Shown: positions 1 to 8,240, counted from the stretch's first letter. The stretch: 64,000 nucleotides of DNA from Pseudobacteroides cellulosolvens ATCC 35603 = DSM 2933 (GCF_001262605.1 NZ_LGTC01000001.1:124001-188000); one strand, 5' to 3'. The notes: generated from the letters alone by a model not told the origin. Translations and numbers: made by a program.

Positions 1-1
1 A

Positions 2-622
2 AAAGTAGGTTCAAAGAGACTTATAACAATGGCAGAAAAGTTTGGATTCGGTAAGGTGACAGGGATTGGATCTCAAGGTGTTGATGAGGCAGGCGGCAAT
101 ATACCGTCTGTAAAAGACAGTTATACAGACGGAGATATAGCCAATATGTCCATAGGTCAGGGAGGTATAATGGCAACGCCTGTTCAGGTTGCGGATATGA
201 TTGCGACAGTAGCAAATGGAGGTATTAAGAATCAGGTTAATATTATTGATTCAATTATTGATGCAGATGGAAAAGAGGTAAGAAAGGTCCGGAGATCGGG
301 CTGGAATAGAGTTATTTCTAAAAATACGGCACAAAAGCTAAGTGAAATGATGGCTGCTACGGTTGAGCATGGAACCGGTACAAAAGCCAAACCGGAGGAG
401 AATTTTATTGCATGCGGAAAGACGGGCAGTGCTGAAACCGGTGTTTATATAAATGGCGAAAAGGTTGTGCATGGATGGTTTGCGGGTTATTTTCCGGGAA
501 ATAATCCTAAATATTCGGTTGCTGTTTTTGTAGAAAACGGGAAAAGTGGAGGACAAGCGGCAGGACCCATATTCAAGGAAATAGCAGAAGGTATTTTTCG
601 AAGTCAATCGATACCGAATTGA
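2..622 (+). CDS. Penicillin-binding protein, transpeptidase domain (3' part, 5' end outside window)
   Basis: C-terminal part of a class B-type D,D-transpeptidase that cross-links peptidoglycan outside the membrane. The reading frame is open to the left window edge, so the ATG at 29 is internal. Visible features are a GFG motif near the start, the conserved block DIANMSIGQGGIMATPVQVA, and the third active-site motif KTG in CGKTGSAET followed by the usual HGWFAGYFPG segment. SxxK and SxN must lie upstream of the window. No PASTA domain follows. It sits directly before sigK, so a sporulation or cell-wall role is plausible but unproven. Family is certain; the exact paralogue (PbpA/MrdA-like) is not resolvable from the fragment. 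Confidence 0.9.
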   Translation, partial: KVGSKRLITMAEKFGFGKVTGIGSQGVDEAGGNIPSVKDSYTDGDIANMSIGQGGIMATPVQVADMIATVANGGIKNQVNIIDSIIDADGKEVRKVRRSGWNRVISKNTAQKLSEMMAATVEHGTGTKAKPEENFIACGKTGSAETGVYINGEKVVHGWFAGYFPGNNPKYSVAVFVENGKSGGQAAGPIFKEIAEGIFRSQSIPN

Positions 623-729
623 AAAATTCATTAAAAAAAATTATAAAAAAATGATGATAAGAATATGCACACATTCAATACTCAATATCATATATTTATA
701 GAGTAACCTATTTTTAGGAGGTGCCCAGC

Positions 730-1072
730 TTGTTATCTGTCTTATTTCCAATGGTTGCTAATACCCTAAATAGTATGATTTTTTTGATAGGCTATGTCTC
801 AAATGGGAACTCTTTTCCACAACCATTATCTCATGAAGAGGAACTTGAATATCTGGGTAAATTTAAGAATGGAAGCGAAGAGGCCAGAAATATCCTAATA
901 GAGAGGAACTTAAGGCTTGTTGCCCATATTGTAAAAAAATACAATTCTTCAGGTTATGACAGCGATGACCTTATATCAATAGGAACCATAGGGCTTATCA
1001 AGGCAATTTCCACTTTTGATCAGACTAAAGGAGCACGTCTTGCAACATATGCTGTACGTTGTATTGAAAATG
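730..1072 (+). CDS. sigK: Pro-sigma-K, N-terminal piece (sigK piece 1 of 3)
   Basis: N-terminal part of the late mother-cell sigma factor. Start chosen at TTG 730 because AGGAGGTG lies 6 nt upstream; GTG 721 lies inside that ribosome site. The first residues form a hydrophobic pro-sequence (IFLIGYVSN), as in pro-sigma-K, which SpoIVFB cleaves in Bacillus. Region 2 motifs follow: NLRLVAHIVKK, DLISIGTIGLIKAI, GARLATYAVRCIEN. The genuine frame runs to 1072; beyond it the chromosome adds element-encoded codons (AIHM) and a stop at 1084-1086. The missing remainder is at 4912-5004 and 8255-8522. A loose sigma-E-like -10 (CATATATT, 689-696) lies upstream, but no matching -35 is convincing. Confidence 0.93.
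1063..1072 (+). repeat. attL core of element 1 (ATTGAAAATG)
   Basis: ATTGAAAATG here matches ATTGCAAATG at 4902-4911 with one mismatch; the shared 5 bp AAATG is the likely crossover region. GGAAACA at 1088-1094 lies 15 nt inside the element. Confidence 0.8.
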
Positions 1073-1162
1073 CTATACATATGTAGAGGAAACATATATA
1101 ATATCTAAAGAAATAACTTCCTCTACAAGCTCGTAAGGGGAAGTTTATTTCTTTAACATTAG

Positions 1163-1405
1163 TTATTTCATATTGACGGTTTTAACGTTGACTCCCTTTA
1201 GGGATTCCAATTCTTTAGAGAGACTTTCGATTTTTTCTTCTCTGTCACGTATGTTTAATGTTATAAGGCCATGATCTTCTTCACCTGGGTCATGTATACC
1301 CACTCTGGATAAAATGCTGTCTCCAAACTTGGTCAGTATCTCCTGAACCTTTGGAGCAGATTCGGTTCTTCTGTCAACCAAAATTCCCATAATAGTAAGG
1401 CTCAT
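1163..1405 (-). CDS. TM1266-like iron-only hydrogenase system putative regulator
   Basis: 80-aa protein beginning MSLTIMGILVDRRTESAPKV, with ILSRVGIHDPGEEDHGLITL in the middle. This pattern and length are those of the small ACT-like family named putative iron-only hydrogenase system regulator (TM1266), often linked to [FeFe]-hydrogenase maturation genes. The C-terminal third is charged and probably helical. It is the leftmost cargo gene of element 1, on the opposite strand to sigK and the recombinase. Its biochemical role is not established; no hydrogenase genes adjoin it here. Confidence 0.8.
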   Translation of the reverse strand: MSLTIMGILVDRRTESAPKVQEILTKFGDSILSRVGIHDPGEEDHGLITLNIRDREEKIESLSKELESLKGVNVKTVNMK

Positions 1406-1632
1406 ACAAACTCTCCTTCATAAAAGATTTTGTTAATGTCTCTGAAATTACGGCGTATTCTACACAACAATTTCATTCTTAAAATGTACAAGTTAGGTTT
1501 TATTTATACTTGTATTTAAGCAAATGAGTGCTACGCATAATAAAAACTTCAATACAAATAATAAGAAAAACTAAAACTTAATGATAATCAATTTGGTTAT
1601 CTATAAGTATTTTTAAATACGGAGGTGTTTCC

Positions 1633-2724
1633 TTGAAGAAAATAAGATTAGGTGTTATTGGGACTGGATATGCGTGGGAACGACTTCACTACCCGGCACT
1701 TAGTGAATTAAATGATAAGTATGAAATTGCGGCACTTGTAAATCGCACTAGAAGCGATGCAGAGCAATTCGCTCAAAAGATAAATCTTGATACAAAAAAT
1801 GTATATGATGATTATAATGAGATGTTAAAGAGGGATGACATTGATGCAGTGGACATTTTAGTTCCCATAGAGGAAAACTATATTGTATCGGAGGCTGTTG
1901 CAAAAGCTGGGAAAGACTTTATCTGCGAGAAGCCGCAAGCACCCAATATGGATCAGGCAAAAAAGTATCTTGACCTTTCCAAAAAGTATAAAGTTAAAAT
2001 TATGATAGCCGAGAATTTCAGATATAATGAAGAAAATAACAAAATCAGGGATATGGTTGCAAATGGAAAAATTGGAGAGGTGGTATATTTCATTAGGAAT
2101 AACATAAGCTGTTTTCCTTGTGAGATGACAAAAGATACCTTTGCAGCTACTGAATGGAGGCAGCATCCCAAGTATTACGGAGGTGCCTTTCTAGATGCAG
2201 CTATTCACGATCTTGCCGGATTACGTCATATCTTTGGTGCTGTTGAGTGTGTTCAGGCGTTTGGAAAACCGCAGAGAGAGGATTTTAATCCTTTTGTTTC
2301 AGTAAATGCAAACATTTTGTTTAAAAACGGAGTAATCGGACAATACACTTATTTCCCCTCAGGACAGGAGCCTCAAAGACCTCTTGTGGGGTTTAGAATT
2401 TTCGGCACCAAAGGCGAAATATATCTGGAGGAGAAGAGCTGCGGAGTTATCAATGTTGCATATAATGACAATACCTCCGAGCAAATCAAATATACACCTG
2501 AGAGAGGTTTTTACAACGAGCTGCTGAACTTCTACAATACGTTAAATGGTACTGAAGCAATATCCGTAACACCTGAAATAGAGTATGGTGATGTTAAGAT
2601 GGTCTTTGATATTTTAGAGTCCATTAATAGTAGAAATATCGTTTTTGTTGATGGTTCCAGAAAGGAATTGGAGTTTTTACACCAAAAGACAATGAGTAAC
2701 CAAACACCAAAGTTTATTCAATAA
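1633..2724 (+). CDS. Gfo/Idh/MocA family oxidoreductase
   Basis: 363-aa NAD(P)-dependent oxidoreductase, probably acting on a sugar, inositol or related polyol. The N-terminal Rossmann fold shows IRLGVIGTGYAWERLHYPAL, and the family EKP motif is in FICEKPQAPN near residue 100; the catalytic Lys is in that motif. The C-terminal half is the family's beta-sheet substrate domain. TTG start at 1633 preceded by GGAGGTG. It lies alone inside element 1, away from any sugar operon, so the substrate cannot be inferred. As cargo it would be lost from a mother cell that excises the element, but kept in vegetative cells and spores. Confidence 0.88.
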   Translation: MKKIRLGVIGTGYAWERLHYPALSELNDKYEIAALVNRTRSDAEQFAQKINLDTKNVYDDYNEMLKRDDIDAVDILVPIEENYIVSEAVAKAGKDFICEKPQAPNMDQAKKYLDLSKKYKVKIMIAENFRYNEENNKIRDMVANGKIGEVVYFIRNNISCFPCEMTKDTFAATEWRQHPKYYGGAFLDAAIHDLAGLRHIFGAVECVQAFGKPQREDFNPFVSVNANILFKNGVIGQYTYFPSGQEPQRPLVGFRIFGTKGEIYLEEKSCGVINVAYNDNTSEQIKYTPERGFYNELLNFYNTLNGTEAISVTPEIEYGDVKMVFDILESINSRNIVFVDGSRKELEFLHQKTMSNQTPKFIQ

Positions 2725-2730
2725 ATAATA

Positions 2731-2758
2731 GGGCTGCTAAGTTCAACTTTAGCAGCTC
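2731..2758 (+). terminator. Hairpin after the oxidoreductase gene
   Basis: GGGCTGCTAA (2731-2740) pairs with TTAGCAGCTC (2749-2758), 10 bp with one G-T pair and an 8-nt loop. It starts 6 nt after the stop codon. The following T-tract is weak, so efficiency is uncertain. Confidence 0.6.
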
Positions 2759-2798
2759 TTCTGCTGTTACCACATTCTCATGCTGTCTTAATTTTTGT

Positions 2799-2845
2799 TA
2801 ACAATCGCTCGAAATCGGAAGTAATATTTTAGTCATTCCTTACTA
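2799..2845 (+). repeat. Dispersed palindromic repeat, partial copy A
   Basis: Right half of the repeat family seen at 3111, 9009, 23674 and 37087: AACAATCGCTCGAAA, then GGAAGTAATATTTTAGTC and ATTCCTTA. It lies inside element 1, upstream of the small ORF at 2894. Confidence 0.6.
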
Positions 2846-2893
2846 AATACCGCATATACATTTGATAGATAGGTCAGCATCAGGAGGAGTCTA

Positions 2894-3103
2894 ATGGCCA
2901 GGCCAAAAGATTCTTACATAATAGAAGTTCATTATCCAAAAAGCCAGGGAGGGCTTATTGAATTAAGACGGAGACTAGGGAAGGCCTATATTGAGTTTAT
3001 CAAGGGTTATATAATGGGGTTGCCCATATGTGGTGAAGAAAAAGACGAATTGTATATAAAAATTATAGAGCGAATAAGGCTAAACGGTGAGAATTGTGAC
3101 TAG
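2894..3103 (+). CDS. Small protein of sigK element 1, unknown function
   Basis: 69-aa basic and acidic mixed protein starting MARPKDSYIIEVHYPKSQGG, with a strong upstream AGGAGGAGT. It has no membrane segment, signal peptide or Cys cluster, and I do not recognise the family. It lies between two copies of the dispersed palindromic repeat and about 130 bp before the recombinase on the same strand. The position next to the recombinase makes a recombination accessory role (for example a directionality factor) thinkable, but nothing in the sequence demonstrates it. Confidence 0.6.
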   Translation: MARPKDSYIIEVHYPKSQGGLIELRRRLGKAYIEFIKGYIMGLPICGEEKDELYIKIIERIRLNGENCD

Positions 3104-3110
3104 GCGTGTT

Positions 3111-3206
3111 GAAAATATAACTTCCTGTATAATTTCGCTTTCTAAGTTAGCTTAACTCGCGAACAAACGCTCAAAACGGGAAGTAGTATTTCAACCATGC
3201 CTTAGT
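3111..3206 (+). repeat. Dispersed palindromic repeat, copy B
   Basis: Full-length copy of about 96 bp: ATAACTTCC at the left, TAATTTCGCTT, a central TTAACTCGCGAAC, then CGCTCAAAAC, GGAAGTAGTATTTCA and ATGCCTTAG. Architecture matches the 23674 copy. Confidence 0.7.
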
Positions 3207-3232
3207 AAAAGTTTGATGAAGGAATGCTTAGC

Positions 3233-4857
3233 ATGAAGGCAGCTATATATTCAAGGAAAAGTAAGTTTACCGGAAAAGGTGAAAGTGTTGAAAATCAAAT
3301 TCAGCTTTGTAAGGAATATGCGATAAAGTACCTTAACTTTGATGAAAGTAGTTTCCTTATATATGAAGATGAGGGCTTTTCAGGGGGGAACACTAAAAGG
3401 CCGGAGTTTCAAAGGCTTTTAAAGGACGCAAAAACAAATAAATTTCAGATTTTAATATGCTACAGGCTTGACCGTATAAGTAGAAATGTTTCTGACTTTT
3501 CACAACTGATTAATGACTTAAATAAGTATAATGTAAACTTTGTATCAATAAGGGAACAATTTGATACAACTACACCTATGGGACGTGCAATGATGTACAT
3601 TGCTTCTGTTTTTGCACAGCTTGAGCGGGAAACCATAGCTGAAAGAATCAGGGATAATATGATTCAGTTGGCCAAAACGGGACGTTGGCTTGGCGGGATA
3701 ACACCTACCGGATATAAATCGGAGCCGGTTATTACCATTGACCAAAGTGGAAAGCAGCACAAGATGTACAGGCTTTCACCGGTTATAGAAGAGATAGGCA
3801 TAATTAAGCTGATCTATGATAAGTACATAAGCTTAAAATCTATTACAGGAGTCGAAAAGTATCTGGTGGAATATAATTTTTCAACTAAAAATGGTGCAGA
3901 CTTCCATACTGGCTCCATAAGACCCATATTGTCGAATCCTGTATATGCTGTTGCGGACAAAGCTTTGTACGAATATATGCTTACGAAAAATTATGATGTG
4001 TATTCCCAAATTGATGAATTTAATGGTGTTAACGGACTTATAGCATACAATAAAACCAGACAGCAGGGTAAAGATTGCAAGGACAGGTATAGAGACACCA
4101 GTGAGTGGATAGTAGCAGTGGGGCTGCATGAAGGAATTATTCCAAGTGGTAAGTGGATAAAAGCTCAAGAACTGCTAAGGTCGAACAAACAAAAGTGCTA
4201 TCGCAAAGTAAAAAGCACTCAATCACTGCTCTCAGGCGTTTTGGTATGCTCAAATTGCGGCTCCTTCATGAGGCCTAAAACTGTACAGAGGAAAAATGAA
4301 ATCGGGCAACAGGTTTTTTATTATATATGTGAGATGAAGGAAAAGAGCAAGAAAATCCGCTGTGATGTGCACAATATTAGTGGTAACATACTGGATAATC
4401 TTGTATTTAATGAGCTTATAAAAATTGCATGGAAAAATCCGCCTTTTATTGATGATATAAGGGTAAGCAAAAATTTGTTTTCAACTGGTCATATGTCACT
4501 TGAACTGGAAAAAGAGACACTTCAAAAAAGAATAGGTGAAATTGACCTGGGGATTCAAAATCTGGTTTTAGCTATATCAAAAGGCCAAAAAGGTGAGGTG
4601 GTGGAAGCACTCACAAAAAACATGGAGGATTTAACCGGGAAAAAGGAAAAATTGAAAAGGAAATTATTAGACCTTCAGGAAAGAGAAAATGAAGAAGGAG
4701 ATGGAGATTATAATTTTGAACAGATGGCAGATAGATTGGGAGATTCAAAGATAAAGCATGGGACCTTATGAAGGTTGAGGATAAAAGAAGGATGATAAAA
4801 AGTGTTGTTGACAAAATATCCTGGGATGGTGAAAAAATTGATATGATTTTATACTAA
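3233..4857 (+). CDS. Large serine recombinase 1 (SpoIVCA-like), frameshift near the C-terminus
   Basis: Site-specific recombinase expected to excise element 1. The N-terminal resolvase domain has the catalytic Ser in YSRKS (Ser10), LDRISRN and ERETIAERIRDNM. A recombinase domain follows, then a zinc ribbon (CSNCGSFMRP with CEMKEKSKKIRC) and a coiled coil at roughly 430-490. The raw frame stops at 4771, but one extra G in GGG 4738-4740 restores the family tail (RFKDKAWDLMK, then KSVVDKISWDGEKID) to TAA 4855-4857, giving 541 aa. ATG 3233 is preferred over 3224 because AAGGA abuts the latter. It ends 54 bp from attR and lies on the sigK strand. Confidence 0.9.
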
Positions 4858-4901
4858 GGAATACTTATTAGACTATATGAATTTGTTTCCGTAATGAAAG
4901 G

Positions 4902-4911
4902 ATTGCAAATG
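4902..4911 (+). repeat. attR core of element 1 (ATTGCAAATG)
   Basis: Partner of 1063-1072. The inverted arm TGTTTCC at 4884-4890 is 16 nt inside the element, mirroring GGAAACA at the left end. The excised circle would therefore carry TGTTTCC-16 nt-AAATG-15 nt-GGAAACA, the symmetric shape expected of a recombinase attP site. Confidence 0.8.
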
Positions 4912-5004
4912 AAATACTTATGCATATAAGATCAACTAAGAAAAATCAGAGTGAGGTTTCTCTTCAGGATCCTATCGGGTAGACCGTGAGGGTAATGAAA
5001 TAAC
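4912..5004 (+). CDS. sigK: Sigma-K, middle piece (sigK piece 2 of 3), one-base frameshift
   Basis: A 93-bp remnant between the two elements. Read after joining to 1072 it gives EILMHIRSTKKNQSEVSLQD, then PIG, then after a one-base gap DREGNEI. This is the sigma region 2-to-3 segment of SigK. Run GGG at 4977-4979 needs one more G (ATC GGG GTA GAC CGT) to keep frame; without it TAG at 4979-4981 stops translation. The segment ends at the direct repeat shared with 8241-8254. It is far too short to be called as a gene alone, so standard annotation would miss it. Confidence 0.9.
4991..5004 (+). repeat. attL core of element 2 (GGTAATGAAATAAC)
   Basis: Perfect 14-bp match to 8241-8254. The arm GAGTGA (5013-5018) lies 8 nt inside the element. 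Confidence 0.88.
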
Positions 5005-5040
5005 GTCTACAGGAGTGATGTATAATAATATATTATAAGA

Positions 5041-5454
5041 TTACTTTATTTTATCAATGGATAAATTAACTCTGTAATTACCGTATTTAAGTACACCATC
5101 CAAAAATGTAAGAAGCTCCTTCTGGCTGGTTGTATTAACTTGAAGTAAGTAACAGCCCTCACCGCTTATTCTGTATGCTTCATTTATTAAATCAGACTGC
5201 ATGAGGTATTTTTTAAAAGATGCATGATCTGTCGTTTTCATAAATACAGTTACAAATGCTTTTATTTCCATACCTAATTTATCCTGATTTAACTTCACGG
5301 TATATCCCTCAATAACTCCAAGTTTTTCTAACCTGTCCACCCTGTTTTTCACAGCCTGACCTGTGAGATGAACTTTTTCACCAATATCCTGCCACTGCAT
5401 TCTGGAATTTTGAGTAAGAAGTTTTATAATTTCCATATCTGTCTGGTCAATCAT
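5041..5454 (-). CDS. Lrp/AsnC family transcriptional regulator
   Basis: About 137-aa regulator of the leucine-responsive/AsnC family. The N-terminal winged helix-turn-helix (MIDQTDMEIIKLLTQNSRMQ, WQDIGEKVHLTGQAVKNRVD) is followed by the alpha-beta ligand-binding RAM domain. ATG 5454 is chosen because AAAGGA lies about 11 nt upstream; an alternative ATG at 5481 adds nine residues. It is divergent from the UlaG-like gene at 5564 across about 110 bp, so it may regulate that gene, as such pairs often do. Cargo of element 2. Confidence 0.88.
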   Translation of the reverse strand: MIDQTDMEIIKLLTQNSRMQWQDIGEKVHLTGQAVKNRVDRLEKLGVIEGYTVKLNQDKLGMEIKAFVTVFMKTTDHASFKKYLMQSDLINEAYRISGEGCYLLQVNTTSQKELLTFLDGVLKYGNYRVNLSIDKIK

Positions 5455-5563
5455 GCTTAAAAAAATCCTTTCATCATTCAAGTAAAATGGATGTTTATCT
5501 TTCTCTTTTCAATAACTTAAAGGGGTATAATAAATATATCACAAAATGTGGGAGTGAAAAACT

Positions 5564-6316
5564 ATGAAAATTCATTTTATACGACATGCAACTATGATAT
5601 TACACTTTAAAAGTAAAAAAATATTGGTTGATCCAATGCTAAGCTCTAAAAATACTTTGTCAGCTGTAGAAAATGTTCCAAATCAAAATGATAATCCTCT
5701 AAATGACCTTCCTGTTAGTTTAGATTCACTTATGGATTGCGATGCTGTATTAGTTACCCATACCCATAGAGACCATTTTGATGATATGGCTGCAAACTTA
5801 ATTCAAAAAAGTCTGCCGGTTTTATGCCAGCCGGAAGACGAGGCGAAATTTAAAGAACTTGGTTTTACCAGTGTTATACCTGTAACAGATCATTTTGAAT
5901 GGGAAAATATCAAAATTATCCGCACAAAGGGTAGACACGGCCATGGTGCTATAGCTGTTAAAATGGCACCGGTATCAGGCTATGTAATTTCAGCACCTGA
6001 TGAGCCCGTTGTTTATTTATCGGGAGACACTGTATGGTACTCATGTACAAAAAAGGTTATGGAAAAATATCAGCCTGAAATTGTGATAAGCTTCTGCGGT
6101 GAGGCAAGATTCGCTTATGGTAAAGCCATTACAATGGATGCACAGGATATTCTATCAATTTGTAAAATATCTCCAAAAGCTAAAGTTGTTGCCGTACACA
6201 TGGATGCCTGGAACCACTGCAGATTGACAAGAAGCAATCTTCGCAATTTTTTGGAGAGCAATAATATTTCAGATCAGGTATTTGTACCGCAAGACGGTGA
6301 AGTTTTATCTTTTTAG
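5564..6316 (+). CDS. UlaG-like metallo-beta-lactamase-fold hydrolase
   Basis: 250-aa cytosolic MBL-fold protein. The zinc-binding HxHxDH motif is seen in THTHRDHFD (around residue 67), with later metal-ligand regions GRHGHG, LSGDTVW and VHMDAWNH. The fold resembles UlaG/L-ascorbate-6-phosphate lactonases and YtrH-like hydrolases; the substrate is unknown. It is preceded by GGGAG and is divergent from the Lrp-type gene. Its stop lies 7 bp from the stop of recombinase 2 on the other strand, so the two genes are convergent with almost no spacer. Confidence 0.82.
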   Translation: MKIHFIRHATMILHFKSKKILVDPMLSSKNTLSAVENVPNQNDNPLNDLPVSLDSLMDCDAVLVTHTHRDHFDDMAANLIQKSLPVLCQPEDEAKFKELGFTSVIPVTDHFEWENIKIIRTKGRHGHGAIAVKMAPVSGYVISAPDEPVVYLSGDTVWYSCTKKVMEKYQPEIVISFCGEARFAYGKAITMDAQDILSICKISPKAKVVAVHMDAWNHCRLTRSNLRNFLESNNISDQVFVPQDGEVLSF

Positions 6317-6322
6317 TCATAA

Positions 6323-7846
6323 TCAAGGGAGTTTAGGATATACAATCAGTGTAAAATTATCATTTCTTTGTTCCTTTGATTTTATATATTCCACCTTTTC
6401 AATGATATTCTTTAATAGCTTGTTTTTTGACGGAATATCATCAGTATTCCTGTATATATCCAGCAGGTGATTAAGCTTAGTTGGGGATTGCTGGATGCTG
6501 ATGTTTTTTTCTTCCTCTTGAGCTTTGGACGTGACATAGCTTATGTTTTGGTTTAGCTCATCAAGGCTCTTGGCAAGGCTCTCTAATCTGCTGGTAAAAG
6601 TTTCGAAATTGTAAATGCCTTGTTCAAATAAGTCATGTATTTTGGCTTTTTGCTTATGTAAGGCAGTTAGCTGAGATTCAAGGGCAATGAGATTCTTTTT
6701 AAGTATGTTTAATCTATCGCTTACATATGATGTATTCTCCTTTGGGAGTAATTCATATTTCTTAAAATATTCATCCATAGACTTTAGTAATGACTCCTCA
6801 AGATACTTTAATTTACTGCTTTTACAGCCGCATTTCTTTGTACAGGCTATATGTGTGGCTTTATTACCATAGGGCCGCATTTTCATCTTTGAGCCGCATT
6901 GTTTGCATATCACCAAGCTTGCTAACGGGTTGCTGAGTCCACTTGTCACATGGTATGGTGCATGATATTTTCCTTTCAGTATATTCTGGGCAGCATTAAA
7001 GATATCCTCACTTACTAGTGCAGGATGCTTTCCCTGTGAGATAATCCATTCGTTTTGAGGACGCGTGTATGTTTCCTTTGATTTATCAGGTGATGCTGAT
7101 TTCCTGATGCATTTTTTTTTCCAAACAATTTTTCCAACATATACAGGATTTTTGAGTATGCTGGATATGACTGAGCGATCCCATCTGACACCTGTATATG
7201 TGTTGTAGCCGAGTTTGGTCAATTCTTCGGCAATTCTTGTTGTGCCTATATTATCATTTACATATAAATCAAATATCAACTTTACGGCTTCAGCTTGGTG
7301 CGGATTAGGGAGAAGGGTGCGTGTATGTTTTTCTTCATGGATCAAATAGCCATATGGAGGGTAAGTGCCTAAATAATTTCCTTCTTCAGCAGAGCGGACT
7401 CGTCCTCCCTGAAGTCTTCTGTTGATCATTTTAAACTCTTTGCGGGACATAAAGGCCTCAAATTCTGAATATTCTTCATCAAAGTCATTAGTTAAATCAT
7501 AGGTCTTTCTTAAAGTAATTATCTTGGTTTTAGACTTTTTAAAGGTATCAAGTATGAGTCCCTGCTCCTGCATGTTACCTCTGCCCAGTCTTTCCATATC
7601 CATAACAAGCACAGCTTCATAATCACTTTGACCTACTTCCTTAAGGAGCTGGAGCATTTGAGGTCTATGTATAAGGCTTTCGCCGGAGACTATTTCTTCT
7701 CGGATTTTAACTATGTTGAGATTCTTATCGTTGGCAAACTTTAATAATGCTTTCCTGTGTTTAGATAGGGTTTCGCCTTCTCCAAGCTCCTTTTCAAGCT
7801 CCTCATCAGCTCTGGATTTTCTAAGATAAATACAAACTCGGTTCAT
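6323..7846 (-). CDS. Large serine recombinase 2 of sigK element 2
   Basis: 507-aa site-specific recombinase, probably the excisionase/integrase of element 2. The catalytic Ser is in YLRKSRADEE (Ser11), with MDMERLGRGNMQEQG in the resolvase domain. A recombinase domain follows (GTYPPYGYLI, RWDRSVISSILKNPVYVGKI), then a zinc ribbon (CKQCGSKM ... CTKKCGC) and a coiled coil. It differs strongly from recombinase 1 and is intact. It is transcribed opposite to sigK. ATG 7846 is preferred (AGAGTG 7 nt upstream); GTG 7855 is an alternative. Confidence 0.92.
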   Translation of the reverse strand: MNRVCIYLRKSRADEELEKELGEGETLSKHRKALLKFANDKNLNIVKIREEIVSGESLIHRPQMLQLLKEVGQSDYEAVLVMDMERLGRGNMQEQGLILDTFKKSKTKIITLRKTYDLTNDFDEEYSEFEAFMSRKEFKMINRRLQGGRVRSAEEGNYLGTYPPYGYLIHEEKHTRTLLPNPHQAEAVKLIFDLYVNDNIGTTRIAEELTKLGYNTYTGVRWDRSVISSILKNPVYVGKIVWKKKCIRKSASPDKSKETYTRPQNEWIISQGKHPALVSEDIFNAAQNILKGKYHAPYHVTSGLSNPLASLVICKQCGSKMKMRPYGNKATHIACTKKCGCKSSKLKYLEESLLKSMDEYFKKYELLPKENTSYVSDRLNILKKNLIALESQLTALHKQKAKIHDLFEQGIYNFETFTSRLESLAKSLDELNQNISYVTSKAQEEEKNISIQQSPTKLNHLLDIYRNTDDIPSKNKLLKNIIEKVEYIKSKEQRNDNFTLIVYPKLP

Positions 7847-7961
7847 AAATTTCACTCTATATAAATACCATTCTATATATAAGTTATATTGATAACTTAC
7901 AAAATAGTACTAATTATATCTATATTAATAACAACATAATTATTTTGGAAGGGGTGGTTTT

Positions 7962-8153
7962 GTGGGAGATAATAACCTTTATGATAAGGAATTAAATTTG
8001 TATTATGAAAGTGAAACCAGAATTGGAGATACAAGAATACTTATTGTTAAACCTGAAATAACAAAAGAGGAGACTGGGAAGCGATTAGAGCAGTTAAGCA
8101 ATGCAATCTCATCAATCGTAGGGTACAGAACAGGCTTAGATGTTAAGGAATAA
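7962..8153 (+). CDS. Small protein of sigK element 2, unknown function
   Basis: 63-aa acidic protein beginning at GTG 7962 behind GGAAGGGG. It reads MGDNNLYDKELNLYYESETR and ends SSIVGYRTGLDVKE. No recognised domain, signal or membrane segment. It is divergent from recombinase 2 (115 bp apart) and close to attR of element 2. The arrangement, a small protein beside the recombinase and next to an att site, parallels 2894-3103 in element 1, but the two proteins are not visibly similar. Function unknown. Confidence 0.65.
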   Translation: MGDNNLYDKELNLYYESETRIGDTRILIVKPEITKEETGKRLEQLSNAISSIVGYRTGLDVKE

Positions 8154-8240
8154 AGGCTGAAGCATTTGCAGTGCTGATGTAAACAAGCATATTGCCGAAA
8201 TAACCCCAATAGCCGAAATATAAGTGTCACTCATGTGAGT

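Larger units (their letters stand above)
1073..4911. mobile_element. sigK intervening element 1 (skin-like, serine recombinase)
   Basis: About 3.84 kb inserted inside the sigK codon after CIEN. Removing it joins AAT-G at 1072 to AA-ATA at 4912, restoring CIENEILMHIRSTKK in frame. It encodes a large serine recombinase at its right end, plus a TM1266-like regulator, a Gfo/Idh/MocA oxidoreductase and a small unknown protein. Short direct repeats and inverted arms mark both ends (separate entries). Skin elements in Bacillus and some clostridia are excised by SpoIVCA-type recombinases in the mother cell; the same behaviour is inferred here. Confidence 0.9.

Noticed and set aside
661..720. Sigma-E promoter for sigK
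   Set aside because: A CATATATT box resembles a -10 but no -35 lies at the right distance.
1858..2171. Two minus-strand ORFs of 70-100 aa inside the Gfo/Idh/MocA gene
   Set aside because: Shadows of a conserved gene; no ribosome site or family.
6282..6470. 62-aa plus ORF overlapping the UlaG-like end and recombinase 2
   Set aside because: Antisense to recombinase 2, no ribosome site.
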